64,000 nucleotides of DNA from Cycas panzhihuaensis (lineage: Eukaryota; Cycadophyta), in assembly GCA_023213395.1 (NCBI GenBank), contig CM041465.1:85009741-85073740 (forward strand), written 5' to 3'. A model generated the notes under the pieces. The model searched no databases. It had not been told where the DNA came from and saw only the letters and a program-made list of their open reading frames with translations. The translations under genes and the position numbers were made by a program. This document shows positions 44,929-61,686 of the stretch, one piece after another; the stretch's first letter is position 1, and each line of letters begins with the position of its first letter.

Positions 44929-47645
44929 TGTTTCCTAGCTTCTGGGAATGGATACGGGGTGGTCAACTCAAGTAAGTGCAGGTATGCTTCTTACCTTATC
45001 ATTGTTTTTCTTTGTGATGAGTATATACTTGCATGTTTTGATCTTGTAGATGATCTTGTTGTCATCTACACCTATCTAGCCTATGATGACTATAGCGGGG
45101 GCACATTCCCAGCGAGTGTGACACCCTGATGGCCACGTCACCCCCCGTATTCTGCCCTACTCACCTTAAGACCCATTTAGCCCATGTCATCCTTGCCTGT
45201 ATGATGACCCGTCATTGTTTGGTCGACTTGCCACGCTTTTCAAGTCCTATTTCTACTCTTATGACTCGTTTGTTGGCTTGTCTGCCTCTAGGTAGGTGGC
45301 CCTGCCCCCCTACCAGCCTCCTTGGTCATTGGTCCATAGCCCAGGCTGGTTGTTTGGGCCAAATTTGGCCTTTGGTCCTACACTGCCACAAATATCATGG
45401 TACCACCGTAAATATCACGGTGCCGTGAAATTTACGGCGGTGCGACTATCTCAGTTTATTTTTAAAAATCCGCCGTGGCAATTCTCACATTTATTGCAGA
45501 ACTGCCACGTGTCTCATGACTTAACTCACCGCCAGCTACACCCTAATCGCCTGTTTAGGGTTTGGGCTTGGTATTTAAGTCTTTTTTAGGATCTTTTTTG
45601 CTCATTTCTGGAAGGATATCAAGGAAAAATGCCCTACTCTCTGCTGTTCTCTATTGCTCCACTACTATTCCAGGACCTTCTATCATTCTCCAATGCCTAG
45701 CTCTTCTTTGGTATGGCTGTGACATCTTCCCAGCCCCTTGCACACCTTGGAGAGGGCCTCGTTGGAGAGATTTTAGCACTTCCTTACCTGGGCAACCATC
45801 AACCATCCTCAAGTGCAGGTTTTCCTTCAGCCATATTAGCAGGGGCTCCATACCTGCTGTTCCATAGTCCTTTGGCAGATTTCTCAGCCTTCTTTCAGTA
45901 GTTCTTGATAAAGGTAAAAGCTTCCCCTCTTCTCTATAGGTATTTGTTGGTTTAGGGTTCTCTCTTATCCAATTTATGCCCATGTTTGCATGTTATTCCT
46001 AGCTTGTCTTAGCTTGCTCCTTGGAGGTTGTTTCCTGTCTTGTTTTAGACTATTCTTTCCTTGCTATTAGGGCCTTTTTCCCTGTGTTTCCTACCCAGGA
46101 CAACGGCCAAAAGGGAGTACATAAGGTTTGGGATAAAGCTGGGTGGATTCTGCACCACCTTCCATGCTCCCTAAGAGGCGTTTTGCCCTCCAAACCTTCC
46201 CTTTTGCCCTGTGCTGCTCTTAGGAGTGAAACAAGGGTTTAGTAGGCCATTTCCAGCTGCTGAAATCAGCATTAGCACTTGTTGCAGTGCTAGTTTAAGG
46301 GCTCATATCTTGATCTGGGTAACTCACATAAGCCCTGACTACTTGTCCCTTACTCAACCTCGTTCTTGGCAACCGGGTTTGTTCCCTATAGCGCTCCGGT
46401 TTGTTGTAGACTTCTTGAGCCTCTTGTTGCCTCCCTTTCTAGCCTTTTAGCACAGCCATACCCTCACCGTCTTGTGGCTTCTTAAGGGAGGATAGGGTTG
46501 CTCCTTGCAGGAGGTGGGCCACTCCAAGGCTTACCGACTTACCCATCATTTATTTGGATAGTTTTCTTTACAGTTTATCATTGCAATATTGAATACTAAC
46601 ATGTATGTGTAGAGGTTTATACTTGTTTCATACATATATGTATTATTAGGATTCTCTATTGTGCTGTTAGCACCCTTTCTCTGGAAAGAGATACTCCCAT
46701 TTACTTGTAGGTACATAAAGGACGCAAAGGATCCATTCCTTTCCCTCTCCCTTACAGGTAAGTGCTCTTGTTTACGTTTTACTTTAGCATTTCAGTTGCT
46801 ACTATCATTTTATCTTTTTTTTTCCTTTCTTGGCACTCTGGTACCATTTCCAGGGAAGGTAAGGAAGCCATACGCTTCGTTCTACCACAACCCTTCTCGT
46901 TCGTCGTGCTTCGTGGAGCGATTTCGGGCATCTTGTGGGAACGTCGCCACTCCAACCGCGTCTCCATTCTGGGTATGTACCCCCGCTCTATTTTGTTCCT
47001 TTTCTTTTGAAAGGTTTTGCACGGTAGTAATTAGCTCATTTGAAAGGAAAAGGGAAACCAACTTTATCTCTTGATTTATATTCCATTTGTTACTTTTTCT
47101 CGCATCATATCTATCATAGGAAAAGGTCTTAGGAGATTTCCCCTTTTCACCTTTTCCCCTTCACCTTGCAAACTACATCTTTGTCTCGTTAACTTGTTAC
47201 GCTTGGTTAGTTTGCTTGCATGCACCATAGCTCTTTCTTTTTTATTGTTCCTTTCACCCTTCCTTGGTTTTCTCCCGCCTAGCCAGGTAACCAAGATGAT
47301 CTCATTTGTGGGTTACTCACCTACTTCCCCTTTCTTCGTTTCCTTCTGCTCTAGGGAAACCCTCCAAAGGTTCTCTCCTTTCCCTTCCGGCCATCCAAGG
47401 GTGGGAGGATCCTCCCCCTAGGTCTACTCAAGCTTATCTTTCGCCTCCTCTCTTCTTGTTTGAAGTGGGGAACCACCTCCAGATAGCTGGATACCATCCG
47501 TAGGTCCCGAACTTGTGCTCTGGTGCACGGGGCACCCTGCGTGGTATTTGCCTTACTCGTAGGTCCTTATCTACACTCAATAGCACCATCAACCACTCTT
47601 GTTATTCCTACTCAGTTAGGTAGCTATCCCGTAGACGCGTATCCA
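44929..47645 (+). repeat. 3' LTR of the Tat-like gypsy element
   Basis: 2,717 bp, TGTTTCCTAGCTTCTGGG ... GCGTATCCA. Collinear with 32578-35305. It carries the TATA-like box at 45572-45579 and the ACCACCGTAAAT/ATTTACGGCGGT hairpin near 45402-45443. It is followed by CCTGC and then copia C coding sequence. Confidence 0.85.
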
Positions 47646-47650
47646 CCTGC

Positions 47651-48440
47651 TAACTACTCCTACTGCATGGCCAATGTCTAGTCTATTGCAAACTATCGCA
47701 TACATCAGGCTACTAATAGCACTAGCATAAGGGACAAATGCCACGTCTTCAACTCCTTTGTGAGTCTTTAGGCATTGTTCAGCTGATAATTTTAAACTAA
47801 TAAGAAGAGGAATATTAACTGGTTTACTATCCTACAATTTGAACCGTTGTAATATTGTCTCAATGTATCGTCTTTGGCTAAGCTAAATCTTCATATTTCT
47901 CCTATCCCTTTGAATCTCAATGCCCAAAATAAAATGTATAACACCAAGGTCCTTCATCTCAAAATGAGATGTTAGTTAGCCTTTCATAAGTTAATTCATT
48001 TCTTTATTATTACCAACTAAAATGATATTATCAACATACAAAACCAGAATAACAAAATAATCATCAACTTGCTTATAATAAATACAATGATCTGGTTTAC
48101 TATGCACAAATCCACCTGCCAATATATGTGAAGCAAACTTTTGATACCATATCCTTGGTGATTGTTTCAAGTTGTATAATGACTTCTTCAACCTACACAC
48201 CATATTCTCCTTCCCTGTAACTTTAAACCCTTCAAGCTGTAATATATAAATTTCTTCCTCAAGGTCATTGTGAAGAAATGCAGTCTTCACATCTATTTGA
48301 TCCACCTCAAGGCCATAGGAAGCTAGTACAGACAATAAAAATCTAATTGAAGTAACTTTTATAATAAGAGAAAATACCTCACCAAAATCCATTCCCTTGA
48401 CCTAGGAATAGCCCTTGCTACTAGGCGAGCCTTATACTTT
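47651..48440 (-). pseudogene. copia C reverse transcriptase
   Basis: A 133-codon open frame (48392-47991) with FGEVFSLIIKVTSIRFLLSV, GLEVDQIDVKTAFLHNDLEEE (first palm Asp), CRLKKSLYNLKQSPRIWYQKF and LYVDNIILVGNN. The catalytic YVDD is YVDN (48038-48027; GAT to AAT). Downstream blocks (PLSI-, TRPDIAHAVGVVSR-like) reach the gypsy insertion at 47650. It is inactive by loss of the catalytic Asp and by stops. Confidence 0.85.
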
Positions 48441-49590
48441 TCCACAATACCATCTGCTCGAAACTTCTTCTTGAAGATCCATTTGTTATCAATAGGTTTT
48501 TTACCATCAAGTAGATCCACCAAATCCTATGTGTTAGTTTTGTCCAAGGCCATTATTTCTTCTTGCATGGCCTTCATCTAGAGTTGGCTCTCTTTCAACT
48601 CCAAAGCCTTCGAAACAGTACTTGGATCATCATCTGTAGAAGATAAAACAAAAGATGAGTGATGAAAGTCTTCAAAAATATGTTTGTCAAGTTGTCTTCT
48701 CTTACGAGTTGATCTCCTCAAGATGTAGGGTTCTTGAGGTTAAGCTACCTCTATAGTTGGTCTTTTCTTTTCAACTAACTCATATTCTAATGTAGAATCT
48801 CTATCCCTCACCTTAAATTATATCTTCTTAGAGTGTTCCTCCTTTGGTCTTCATCCTGCTTTAAAGACTTGAACTCCTCTCTAAAGACAACATCATGGCT
48901 ATACATAATCTTTTGTATTTCAAGGTTATAAAGATTATACCCTTTAATACCATCACCATAGCTAATGAAAATAGTCTTTTTTATTTTAAAATGAAGCTTA
49001 GCCCTCTGCTGTCTAGGAACATATATAAAATATTCACAACCAAAAACTTTAAGATGACCAAGAGATGGTTTCTTACTAGACCACACTTCTTCAGGTGTTT
49101 TGTATACTAAGGCAATTGTTGGTGATTTGTTTGTCAAGTAGCTTGTAGTCATCACAGCCTTAACCTAGAATTTTTTCTCTAATCTAGTAGTAGTGAGCAT
49201 ACTCCTCGATCTCTTCAGCAAGGTCATATTCGTTCTTTCAACAACTCTATTCTGTTGTGGCATATAGGGAATTGTCTTTTACCTTACTATCCCCTACTAC
49301 TTACATAACTGCTCAAACTCGTTTGAGTAAAACTCACCTCCATTATTAGCCCTCAGTACCTTAATCCACCTATCACTCTAATTCTCAACCAAGGCCTTGA
49401 ATTCTTTGAATTTACTGAAGACTTCATATTTTTACCTAAGAAAGTACATCCTTGTCTTTCTTAAAAAATCATATATGAATGAAACAAAGTATTTAGACCT
49501 ACCCAATGAAGGTACATCAATAAGTCCAAAAGTATCATTGTGCACTAATTGTAGAATACTCTTTTCTCTCTTCGAGCCTAAAGGAAAATT
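48441..49590 (-). pseudogene. copia C integrase
   Basis: On the - strand: LVHNDTFGLIDVPSLG (Asp), FSKFKEFKALVEN, LRANNGGEFYSNEF (the second Asp, normally R-x-D-N-G-G-E, reads N), a stretch with VERTN-like remnants, then an open 115-codon C-terminal part: TSYLTNKSPTIALVYKTPEEVW, LGHLKVFGCEYFIYVP, KIKKTIFISYGDGIKGYNLYN. Stops and Asp-to-Asn damage make it inactive. Confidence 0.8.
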
Positions 49591-49830
49591 AACTTAATTC
49601 AGTTTTCCATACATACAATGCTCATAGAAATCAAAATCAAAGGATCCATTAATTCTAAAGATGTCTTCTACAATAGCTTTGGAGAATAAATCATGGAGGC
49701 CTTTCTCTCTAATATGGTAAAATCTTTGATGACATGGCATAATTCTACCATCAAGTAATATTTGAGCCCTATATGTATTATTGTTATTTTCTATAATAGC
49801 TAGACTACAACTGCCAACACACATCGTACT
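49591..49830 (-). pseudogene. copia C GAG-pre-integrase block
   Basis: A 76-codon frame with ILLDGRIMPCHQRFYHIREKGLHDL, FDFDFYEHCMYGKLN. It matches the W-H-x-R-x-G-H and C-x2-C finger layout with Trp to Cys and one His to Tyr changes. Confidence 0.75.
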
Positions 49831-50260
49831 TATATCAAACTTATATAGTGTTCCAAATCAAACCTCTCTTGCTAACACCAATGCTCCTTGAACCATTCTG
49901 TAACTATTTTTATTGAAAATCACTTCTATTCTTGCATCACCTAATTGATTGGCAGACAACAGACTCATAGCCAAACTAGGAATATGACTCATATCAGGGA
50001 TAGTTTTAACCCTTCCATTCCCAAATCAAACCTTCACACTTCCACGACCCACAATTTTATATGGGTAATGATCCCCAAGAAATATTTCACCTCCATCAAT
50101 ACTTATGTATTCACAAAACCAATCACTATGGGGAGTAACATGAAGTGAAGCACCAAAGTCAATTAACCAAGACTCAACATTTGACAACTTACCTAAGGTT
50201 ACCAAATAAACATCACCATCGACTTCATTGGAGGCTTTTGTTATCATGGAATAAGTAGCT
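49831..50260 (-). pseudogene. copia C aspartic protease
   Basis: WLIDFGASLHVTPHSDWF, with the active site DSGA changed to DFGA (Ser to Phe, C-to-T type), followed by IFLGDHYPYKIVGRGSVKV. The frame is 73 codons (50247-50026), then breaks. Confidence 0.8.
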
Positions 50261-51090
50261 TCAGGTGGCTTTCCCTTTTCAACCTTGACTCAACATTGGC
50301 TCTTCATATGTCTAGCCTTCCTACACCTCCAATATACCAAAGGGCCTCTACCTGGAGATTTGGATTTTCTTCTAGATTTTGGTCATCTATTCCTATGCCT
50401 TTGTTGGTCGTGATCTAATGTTTGACCTCTGACTACTAATGCTTCTTTCGAATAATTCTCAGAAGATTTTCATCATGTCTCTTCTAATAATAAAGAAGCA
50501 ACAATATCATCAAATTTCAGGGTGGAAGCAGTTGTGCTGCTAATCATCATCATAAGATTATCCCAAGAATTAGGAAGTGAACATAATAGAGTAATACATT
50601 TGTCTTCTTCATATATTATTATCCCAACTAAAACAAGCTAGCTCACCATAGTATTAAATGTTGTAAGATGATCTGAAACTACATCTCCATCACTCATCCT
50701 GAGTGAATACAACTTTTTTTGAAGAAATAGCTTATTAACCAAGGACTTAGTCTAATACAAAGCCTCTAGCTTTCTCCACAGATCTTTGGTCATAAACTCT
50801 ATGGCAACATTCAATAACACCGTGTCTGAAAGGCATAACCTTATTAAACTGATTGCTTTTTTATCAACCTTCTTTTAGTCTTCATCACCCATAGTTGTAG
50901 GTTTTGTTCCTACTATAGTGATCCACTAATCCTTCTCGATAAGGATATCTTCTATCTTTAACTTCCAAAACTTAAATTTCTAGCCATTGAATATTTCAAT
51001 CTCCATCTTTGTAGTGCTTACCATTATCTTTACACTTAAGTTCACTAAACAAGGCTCCTACTTACCAAATGGCTTCTCATATAACTAAAA
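50261..51090 (-). pseudogene. copia C gag
   Basis: From about 51025: MEIEIFNG-x-KFKFWKLKIEDILIEKD, then AISLIRLCLSDTVLLNVA, LWRKLEALY, KLYSLRMSDGDVVSDHL, ITLLCSLPNSWDNLMMMI. It ends with a knuckle remnant YWRCRKARHMKSQC near 50290-50330 (first Cys changed to Tyr). This is a UBN2-type copia gag with many stops. Confidence 0.8.
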
Positions 51091-51096
51091 CCCTTA

Positions 51097-51108
51097 GCTC
51101 TGATACCA
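51097..51108 (-). other. tRNA primer-binding site, copia C
   Basis: TGGTATCAGAGC on the - strand, two bases after the LTR end. Exact initiator-Met form. Confidence 0.85.
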
Positions 51109-51110
51109 AA

Positions 51111-51602
51111 TAAAGAGAAAATATAACTGTAAAAGCAATGTGATAATAGAACTCTAAATCATGCAAAGAACAAATAGAATAAACAAACCAATCACTCAAT
51201 AAAGAACACCAAGAGATTCAAGTCTAAGCATAGACATTTTATTAATCTGAGTAGCAACTAAAGAATTAGAGAGATGAATAAACCCCAACTCTTCTCATCA
51301 ACTAATCAAAGACTCATCCACAACCATGTTATATGTGTTGTTACATAAGAATATATAGACACAACATTACAAGATATCGCCTTGTGGTTTTACAATATAA
51401 TGGGCATAAACAATTGGTCGACAAAGACCCCCATAAGATACCCAAAAAAATTTCTTGGGGGCTCTTGCCCCTAAACCCCTACCTGAGGGGCCATTGACCC
51501 CCCAACTAGGGACCCTACAACGGGCCCCCAAACCCCGTAAAGGGGCTCAAGTGTAACATCTATACCCATGCAACACTTGTAAAGTGTTCAACATATCTAA
51601 TA
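51111..51602 (-). repeat. 5' LTR of copia C
   Basis: 492 bp, pairs with 31507-31931. It carries an additional G/C-rich stretch with alternating runs of G and C around 51457-51550 that is mostly missing from the 3' copy. The outer flank is ATTTT. Confidence 0.8.
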
Positions 51603-53716
51603 ATTTTTAGGAAAAAATCATGTGGGAGAAGAATTAGTTGAAAAAATCGACATAGGAAAAGGGCTTGTGAGAAAGTAGTTGATAGAACCATTAAAATTTG
51701 TACTTTATTAAAATAGCTATAACTCTCTTAATACTCGATCATTTTTTATACTCTACCTATTAATTCAAATCTCTCTAAAGAGGTCACCCATTTATATAAA
51801 AAATAAATTATGCCTACTAATTATTTAAGGTAATATTTTTAGATTTTATAATTAAACTTAAAAAAATAAGTGAAAATTATTCTAGGATAGCATTTCACTA
51901 TTTTGGTGATATCTCACTCATTCGAAGTTGAAATTAGATTATTCTAGACACATTGAAATTCTGATTCAAAAGCATTCATCCTTGTATAATTAAATTTAAT
52001 TAAGTATTCTTTTAATGTGTTCCCATTAGCCTAAAAGTTTAAAAGAATAGTATGGTAATTTTAAGAGTAATTAATAGGCTTTAATAGTTTTATTTATAAC
52101 TTTCTCATTAATTGACAAAATTTCATAAAACCAGTCTTATTAGAATCATATTAAAAAAATCTACACACTTGGATAGGTGGAAACCACCCCGAAATTTTTT
52201 ATAAGGAGATATTTTTTAAAGTGGAGTACTGGGTAGTTAATAATTATTCAAATAATAATAACTACAAGTCATTCTTGGCAACTATATACGTGTATTATCC
52301 TAGTCACTAAGTCCTATAGATTTCACCCAATATTAATGATAATTGGGAAAGGAATGAAAGGCAAGAAAAGAAAGGATAAGAAGGGAGAGGACATACATGA
52401 ATATGTAGAGATATAAGAGGAAGAAAAATTGTCATATAAAGAAATAGTTACAAGAAGGAAACAAAGAGGGACTATAGAGGATTATAGGCAAGGATTTTGA
52501 GTGGGTTGCTCTCCTTGAGCTCTTCTTATATGGTATGGTAACTTGAGTGGGTTGCTCTCCTTGAGCTTTAGCTATGCTCTAGAATTCAAAGTTATTTCAA
52601 TCATATGAAAGAGTATGCTTGGTACATTCCAGAGCGTTGTCAGTAAGTTGCATTTCTAATCCCCTTGGACTACTATTATTGGGTATAAAAGTTTCCTTAT
52701 GACATGGAGTTGAGTTAGTTCCTCCCCTACACTTTGTTATTAACATTACTTACATGGGATTTGAGTTAGTTACTCCTCTTAGATTATTACTATAGTGAGG
52801 ATTAAGTTGATTATTCTCCTCAAGCAGGGATGAAGTTAGTTAATCTCTCTAAGTTATATGTATATGGTGTTGAGTTAATTACTCTACCTACTAGTTATTT
52901 AAGGATAAAGGTTGTAGTTAGTTACTCCCCTTAAGTCCTCATTACACCCTATATGTTGGTTAGATGTGTGGCACAATGAGGTAGTCATTTAAGATTGGGT
53001 TTACCGGGATCCCTCAGTGACTCAATATTGTTCGTCTATTTAGAAGAACAAACATGGCTTAAGAAAAGATAATTGTTATATATATAAATGATGATTATAT
53101 CATTAAGGGTATGCTCACATGCAATAGCAACAACCTTAAGGTAACTTTTTTCTATTATAAAATTTTATATAAACATGGCCTTGAGGCATCTATTAATAGA
53201 ACAACTTTGAAAAGGTCTGTGTGAAGATAGTACTCATTTATTCATATCATGTGCTTTAGCTTAAGGAAATATTCCCTTATGGGATTGTGATTAGTTAGAT
53301 GGGACAATCCCTCAATTATAATCTCACTGGCCAATTTTATTTCCTTGCCACATTACAAAGTTTTTTACTCTATGTTATGAGACATTGTATATGATGGTAT
53401 ACTCTTACTTGCTTATGGTTACTTGTAATTTTTATAGGATTCTTAGTTAAAGAAATAAGAGATTTTACATATATATATTAAGCATCTTTATAAATTGGGT
53501 TTATATATATCCTTGGGTGTTTATTCTGTTGTGTGTTACTCTCACTAAAGCCTTTGTAAACTCAAGATTAATACATAGTTAGTTGTTAGAATTATTGAAA
53601 ACTCCTAGTGCATTTTCCATTATGTTCTATTCACACTTGCATGTAAGCTTGTTAAGGTGGATAAGGTTGTTATATTATATTTTCTTAAAAATATTATATG
53701 GACATTTTATAGACTA
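51603..53716. other. AT-rich sequence, no gene recognised
   Basis: No protein domain is found. It holds a dispersed short repeat (52496-52945) and a TATA-like GGGTATAAAAG near 52681. It may be part of an old LTR element into which copia C inserted. Confidence 0.4.
52496..52945 (+). repeat. dispersed short repeat GAGTTAGTTACTCCYCTTA, about eight units
   Basis: Units near 52498, 52545 (GAGTGGGTTGCTCTCCTTGAG form), 52710, 52761, 52802, 52829, 52872 and 52919. Spacing is irregular (about 27-65 bp, with one wider gap of about 165 bp between the second and third units). Each unit is an imperfect palindrome, GAGT-x5-ACTC. The role is unknown; candidates are protein-binding sites in an LTR promoter or an old degenerate minisatellite. 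Confidence 0.6.
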
Positions 53717-53721
53717 TTTAT

Positions 53722-54042
53722 TATTAAAATTTCATGATTTGATACTATAAATGCACAATATCAAACACATTAAATTTATGCTAACAACATATAGAATAAA
53801 ATAAATGTGAAATATGCACAACAATATAATATAACCCTTTGGGGGAAATGATCATTATCAACTTGCATTATGAAGTAATATATATTTGTAAAGCATCCCA
53901 CCATGTGGGTGTCTAATCATATGCTAAGAACTACCTAGTCAATCAATGATTAGTACATAAAGAAGTGCATAATATGACCTCTTAATGTACTAAGAAATAA
54001 AAATATAAATCTACAAGATTATGGATTGAACATTATCTAACA
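53722..54042 (-). repeat. 3' LTR of element E
   Basis: 321 bp, TGTTAGATAATGTTCAATCC at the start on the - strand, with a T(G/A)TTAAAAT terminus on the + strand. At the place where the other LTR has 5.4 kb of TA repeat, this copy has only GAAGTAATATATATTTGTAAA. Confidence 0.8.
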
Positions 54043-54077
54043 TCCCTGCGCCCCACCCCCCCCCCCCCCCCTCCCTT
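54043..54077 (-). other. polypurine tract of element E with G homopolymer
   Basis: On the - strand a purine run (AAGGGAGGGG..., 16 consecutive G, then TGGGGCGCAGGGA) precedes the LTR. The long G run is probably a later slippage expansion of the tract. Confidence 0.6.
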
Positions 54078-55970
54078 AATGTTTAGTTTTTTTGTCACAC
54101 AATTGCTTCAACTATGATGTTAGGTCTATATAAAAGTCAAGCATCTATTGAAGCATATAGGTCGCCAATTATTGTACCTACTAACCCTCTAGAGTGACCT
54201 TCGTGTATATGGTTCACCAAAATTTGTCTATAAAAGAACTTTTACATGATCTCATTTATATTTGTCTATCACTCCTCTTGCACCCCAAGGAGAACACTGA
54301 ATTGAACATCAATAACTTCATCCACTAAACTATGAAACAAACCTACACAAATGGTTATCTAAAGAATCTATGTATAAACATATGATAATGCACTTTTTCT
54401 TCTAAGTTTTTAATTTTAACATAAAAAATACTCGACCAAACAAAAGTTAAAATTTAAAGCCTTAAAAACTACCATAAAATATATTTCAAACATACTATGT
54501 GACTAGTCTTACAATGTTATGTGAGTTTACTTCTAATGTAAATGATATAATTGAATTTTGATATCACATAAGGGAGATGTTAGCATTTTAGTAAGCATAG
54601 GTACTTATGAAGGTGAAAACGTTAAAGAAAAAATAAAAAATTATCTCCTATCAAGTTATCTCTTAATCACAAAAATCACCCATGTGACCTCTTTAAGTGC
54701 TAAGAGGACTTCAAAAATGTCATATGATTCTAAACTTTAGAATATAAAAATTATCAAATAAAATCAAATCTTCAAATGGTTGAATAATGCATGACAACAT
54801 ATTTGGGTAACTTTTGATCAAATTTCCTATAAATACAAGCTATCAACTATAGATTTGATACTAGATTTTACTTCTCCATAATGTGGTAACCTTCTACCAA
54901 TAAAAAATCATGAGAAAACTCAGTCAAATAATGTGGAAATTGCTCATTCAATATGGAGGACACCTAATAATCATATGAATTTTACGATCAATTTTCTTAT
55001 AAACAAAGGTTGCAATCTTTAATTCTAATACTATGGTAGCATTTTCCAGTAAGCAACAACCCCATAAATATAATCACCACCAAGAAAAGTATTCAAAAGT
55101 CTACACACTTCCACCTAACTTCAAATTTGTCTGCCATGAGGGTTTCAAATTGTAAACTTGTTGCGTGCACCAACTGGCAACCATTTTGCACTAATAACAA
55201 ATTTTGAAACCCTCAACAAATGAGCCTCGTAGCTACATATCAAACAAGAAAACCCTTCTAGGCCAAGATTTCACTATAGATCTACTAATTTTCCTCAATA
55301 AAGGGTTGCTAGAAAGACCTTATTTGAACAATAAAACAACCACCAAATTAGGAATAACATAAGCCAAAACATCCACATAATTACTATATTAAATATGCAC
55401 TTCACACATGTATAAATTTTCTATAAAACCCTCTTTGAACCTAACCTTGAAATCATAAAAATAAAGGGTAAATAATAGTTTTCTTCATGATAAAAACTTC
55501 AACTGGATGATCAATTCTATTTCAAAAGCTTCATTTATGGACTCTCAACAATGAAATTTACATACCAATACTAGCCAACATGCAATAAAAATAGTCCAAT
55601 AAATGAATTATATTTCATACAATAACTTACTGTGGGATTTAGTTTCAAATAATTACAACCACTTATACTTTTGTTGGATTTTCAAGGACTCAACTACCAA
55701 CATGATATTCAAATATACACATCAACATGTTATTCAAGCACTTCTCTAACCAACATGATCTCCAAGCACATGCATTAGCATGCTCGTCAAGTACCCTATA
55801 AAAAATGTGCTTCAACAACCTTCCCACTATCACCTACATCAATACACCTTGTTCAACAAGACAACCCCTTTCATTATTCATAATAGGCACATTTAAAATA
55901 AATTCTAAATCAACACACATACAAGTGGACACACTCGTAGTCTTATAGCCTCTTATGGATCGCACCACAA
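54078..55970 (-). other. element E internal region, noncoding
   Basis: AT-rich with no retroviral domain; the longest frame is about 60 codons (54558-54740, +) with no recognisable content. Read on the - strand it begins after the primer-site-like word. Confidence 0.55.
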
Positions 55971-55981
55971 CTCTATTACCA
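55971..55981 (-). other. primer-site-like word of element E
   Basis: TGGTAATAGAG on the - strand directly after the TTTTAACA end of the 5' LTR. It resembles the TGGTATCAGAG initiator-Met site with two changes. Confidence 0.55.
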
Positions 55982-61681
<5,700 letters not shown>

Positions 61682-61686
61682 TTTAT

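Larger units (their letters stand above)
32578..47645 (+). mobile_element. Tat/Ogre-like Ty3/gypsy element, about 15.1 kb, internally deleted
   Basis: Two 2.7-kb LTRs bound an internal region with a Tat-type primer site, gag-pol in one frame, an antisense PMD ORF and a second RNase H of archaeal type. Very long LTRs, the primer site form TGGCAACCATACTGGGGA, the antisense extra ORF and the extra RNase H together point to the Tat/Ogre/Grande group. Reverse transcriptase after the first catalytic Asp, the canonical RNase H and the integrase N-terminus are deleted, so the element is defective. The left flank CCTAT and right flank CCTGC probably come from one 5-bp target duplication with two transitions. 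It is inserted in copia C between the VVSR and YMSN codons. Confidence 0.85.
31507..51602 (-). mobile_element. copia element C, complete layout, split by the Tat-like gypsy element
   Basis: On the - strand: 5' LTR (51602-51111), initiator-Met primer site, gag, protease, pre-integrase, integrase, RT, [gypsy 47645-32578], RNase H, polypurine tract, 3' LTR (31931-31507). Flanks are ATTTA (left) and ATTTT (right), a 4/5 match to a 5-bp target duplication. Coding parts joined across the gypsy insertion are collinear: GHAVGVVSR ends at 47651 and YMSNLGKEYW begins at 32572. All genes are broken by stops. Confidence 0.85.

Noticed and set aside
53981-54090. Poly-C run as telomere-like or regulatory G-quadruplex element
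   Set aside because: It sits exactly at the polypurine-tract position of element E, which explains it; further meaning is unsupported.
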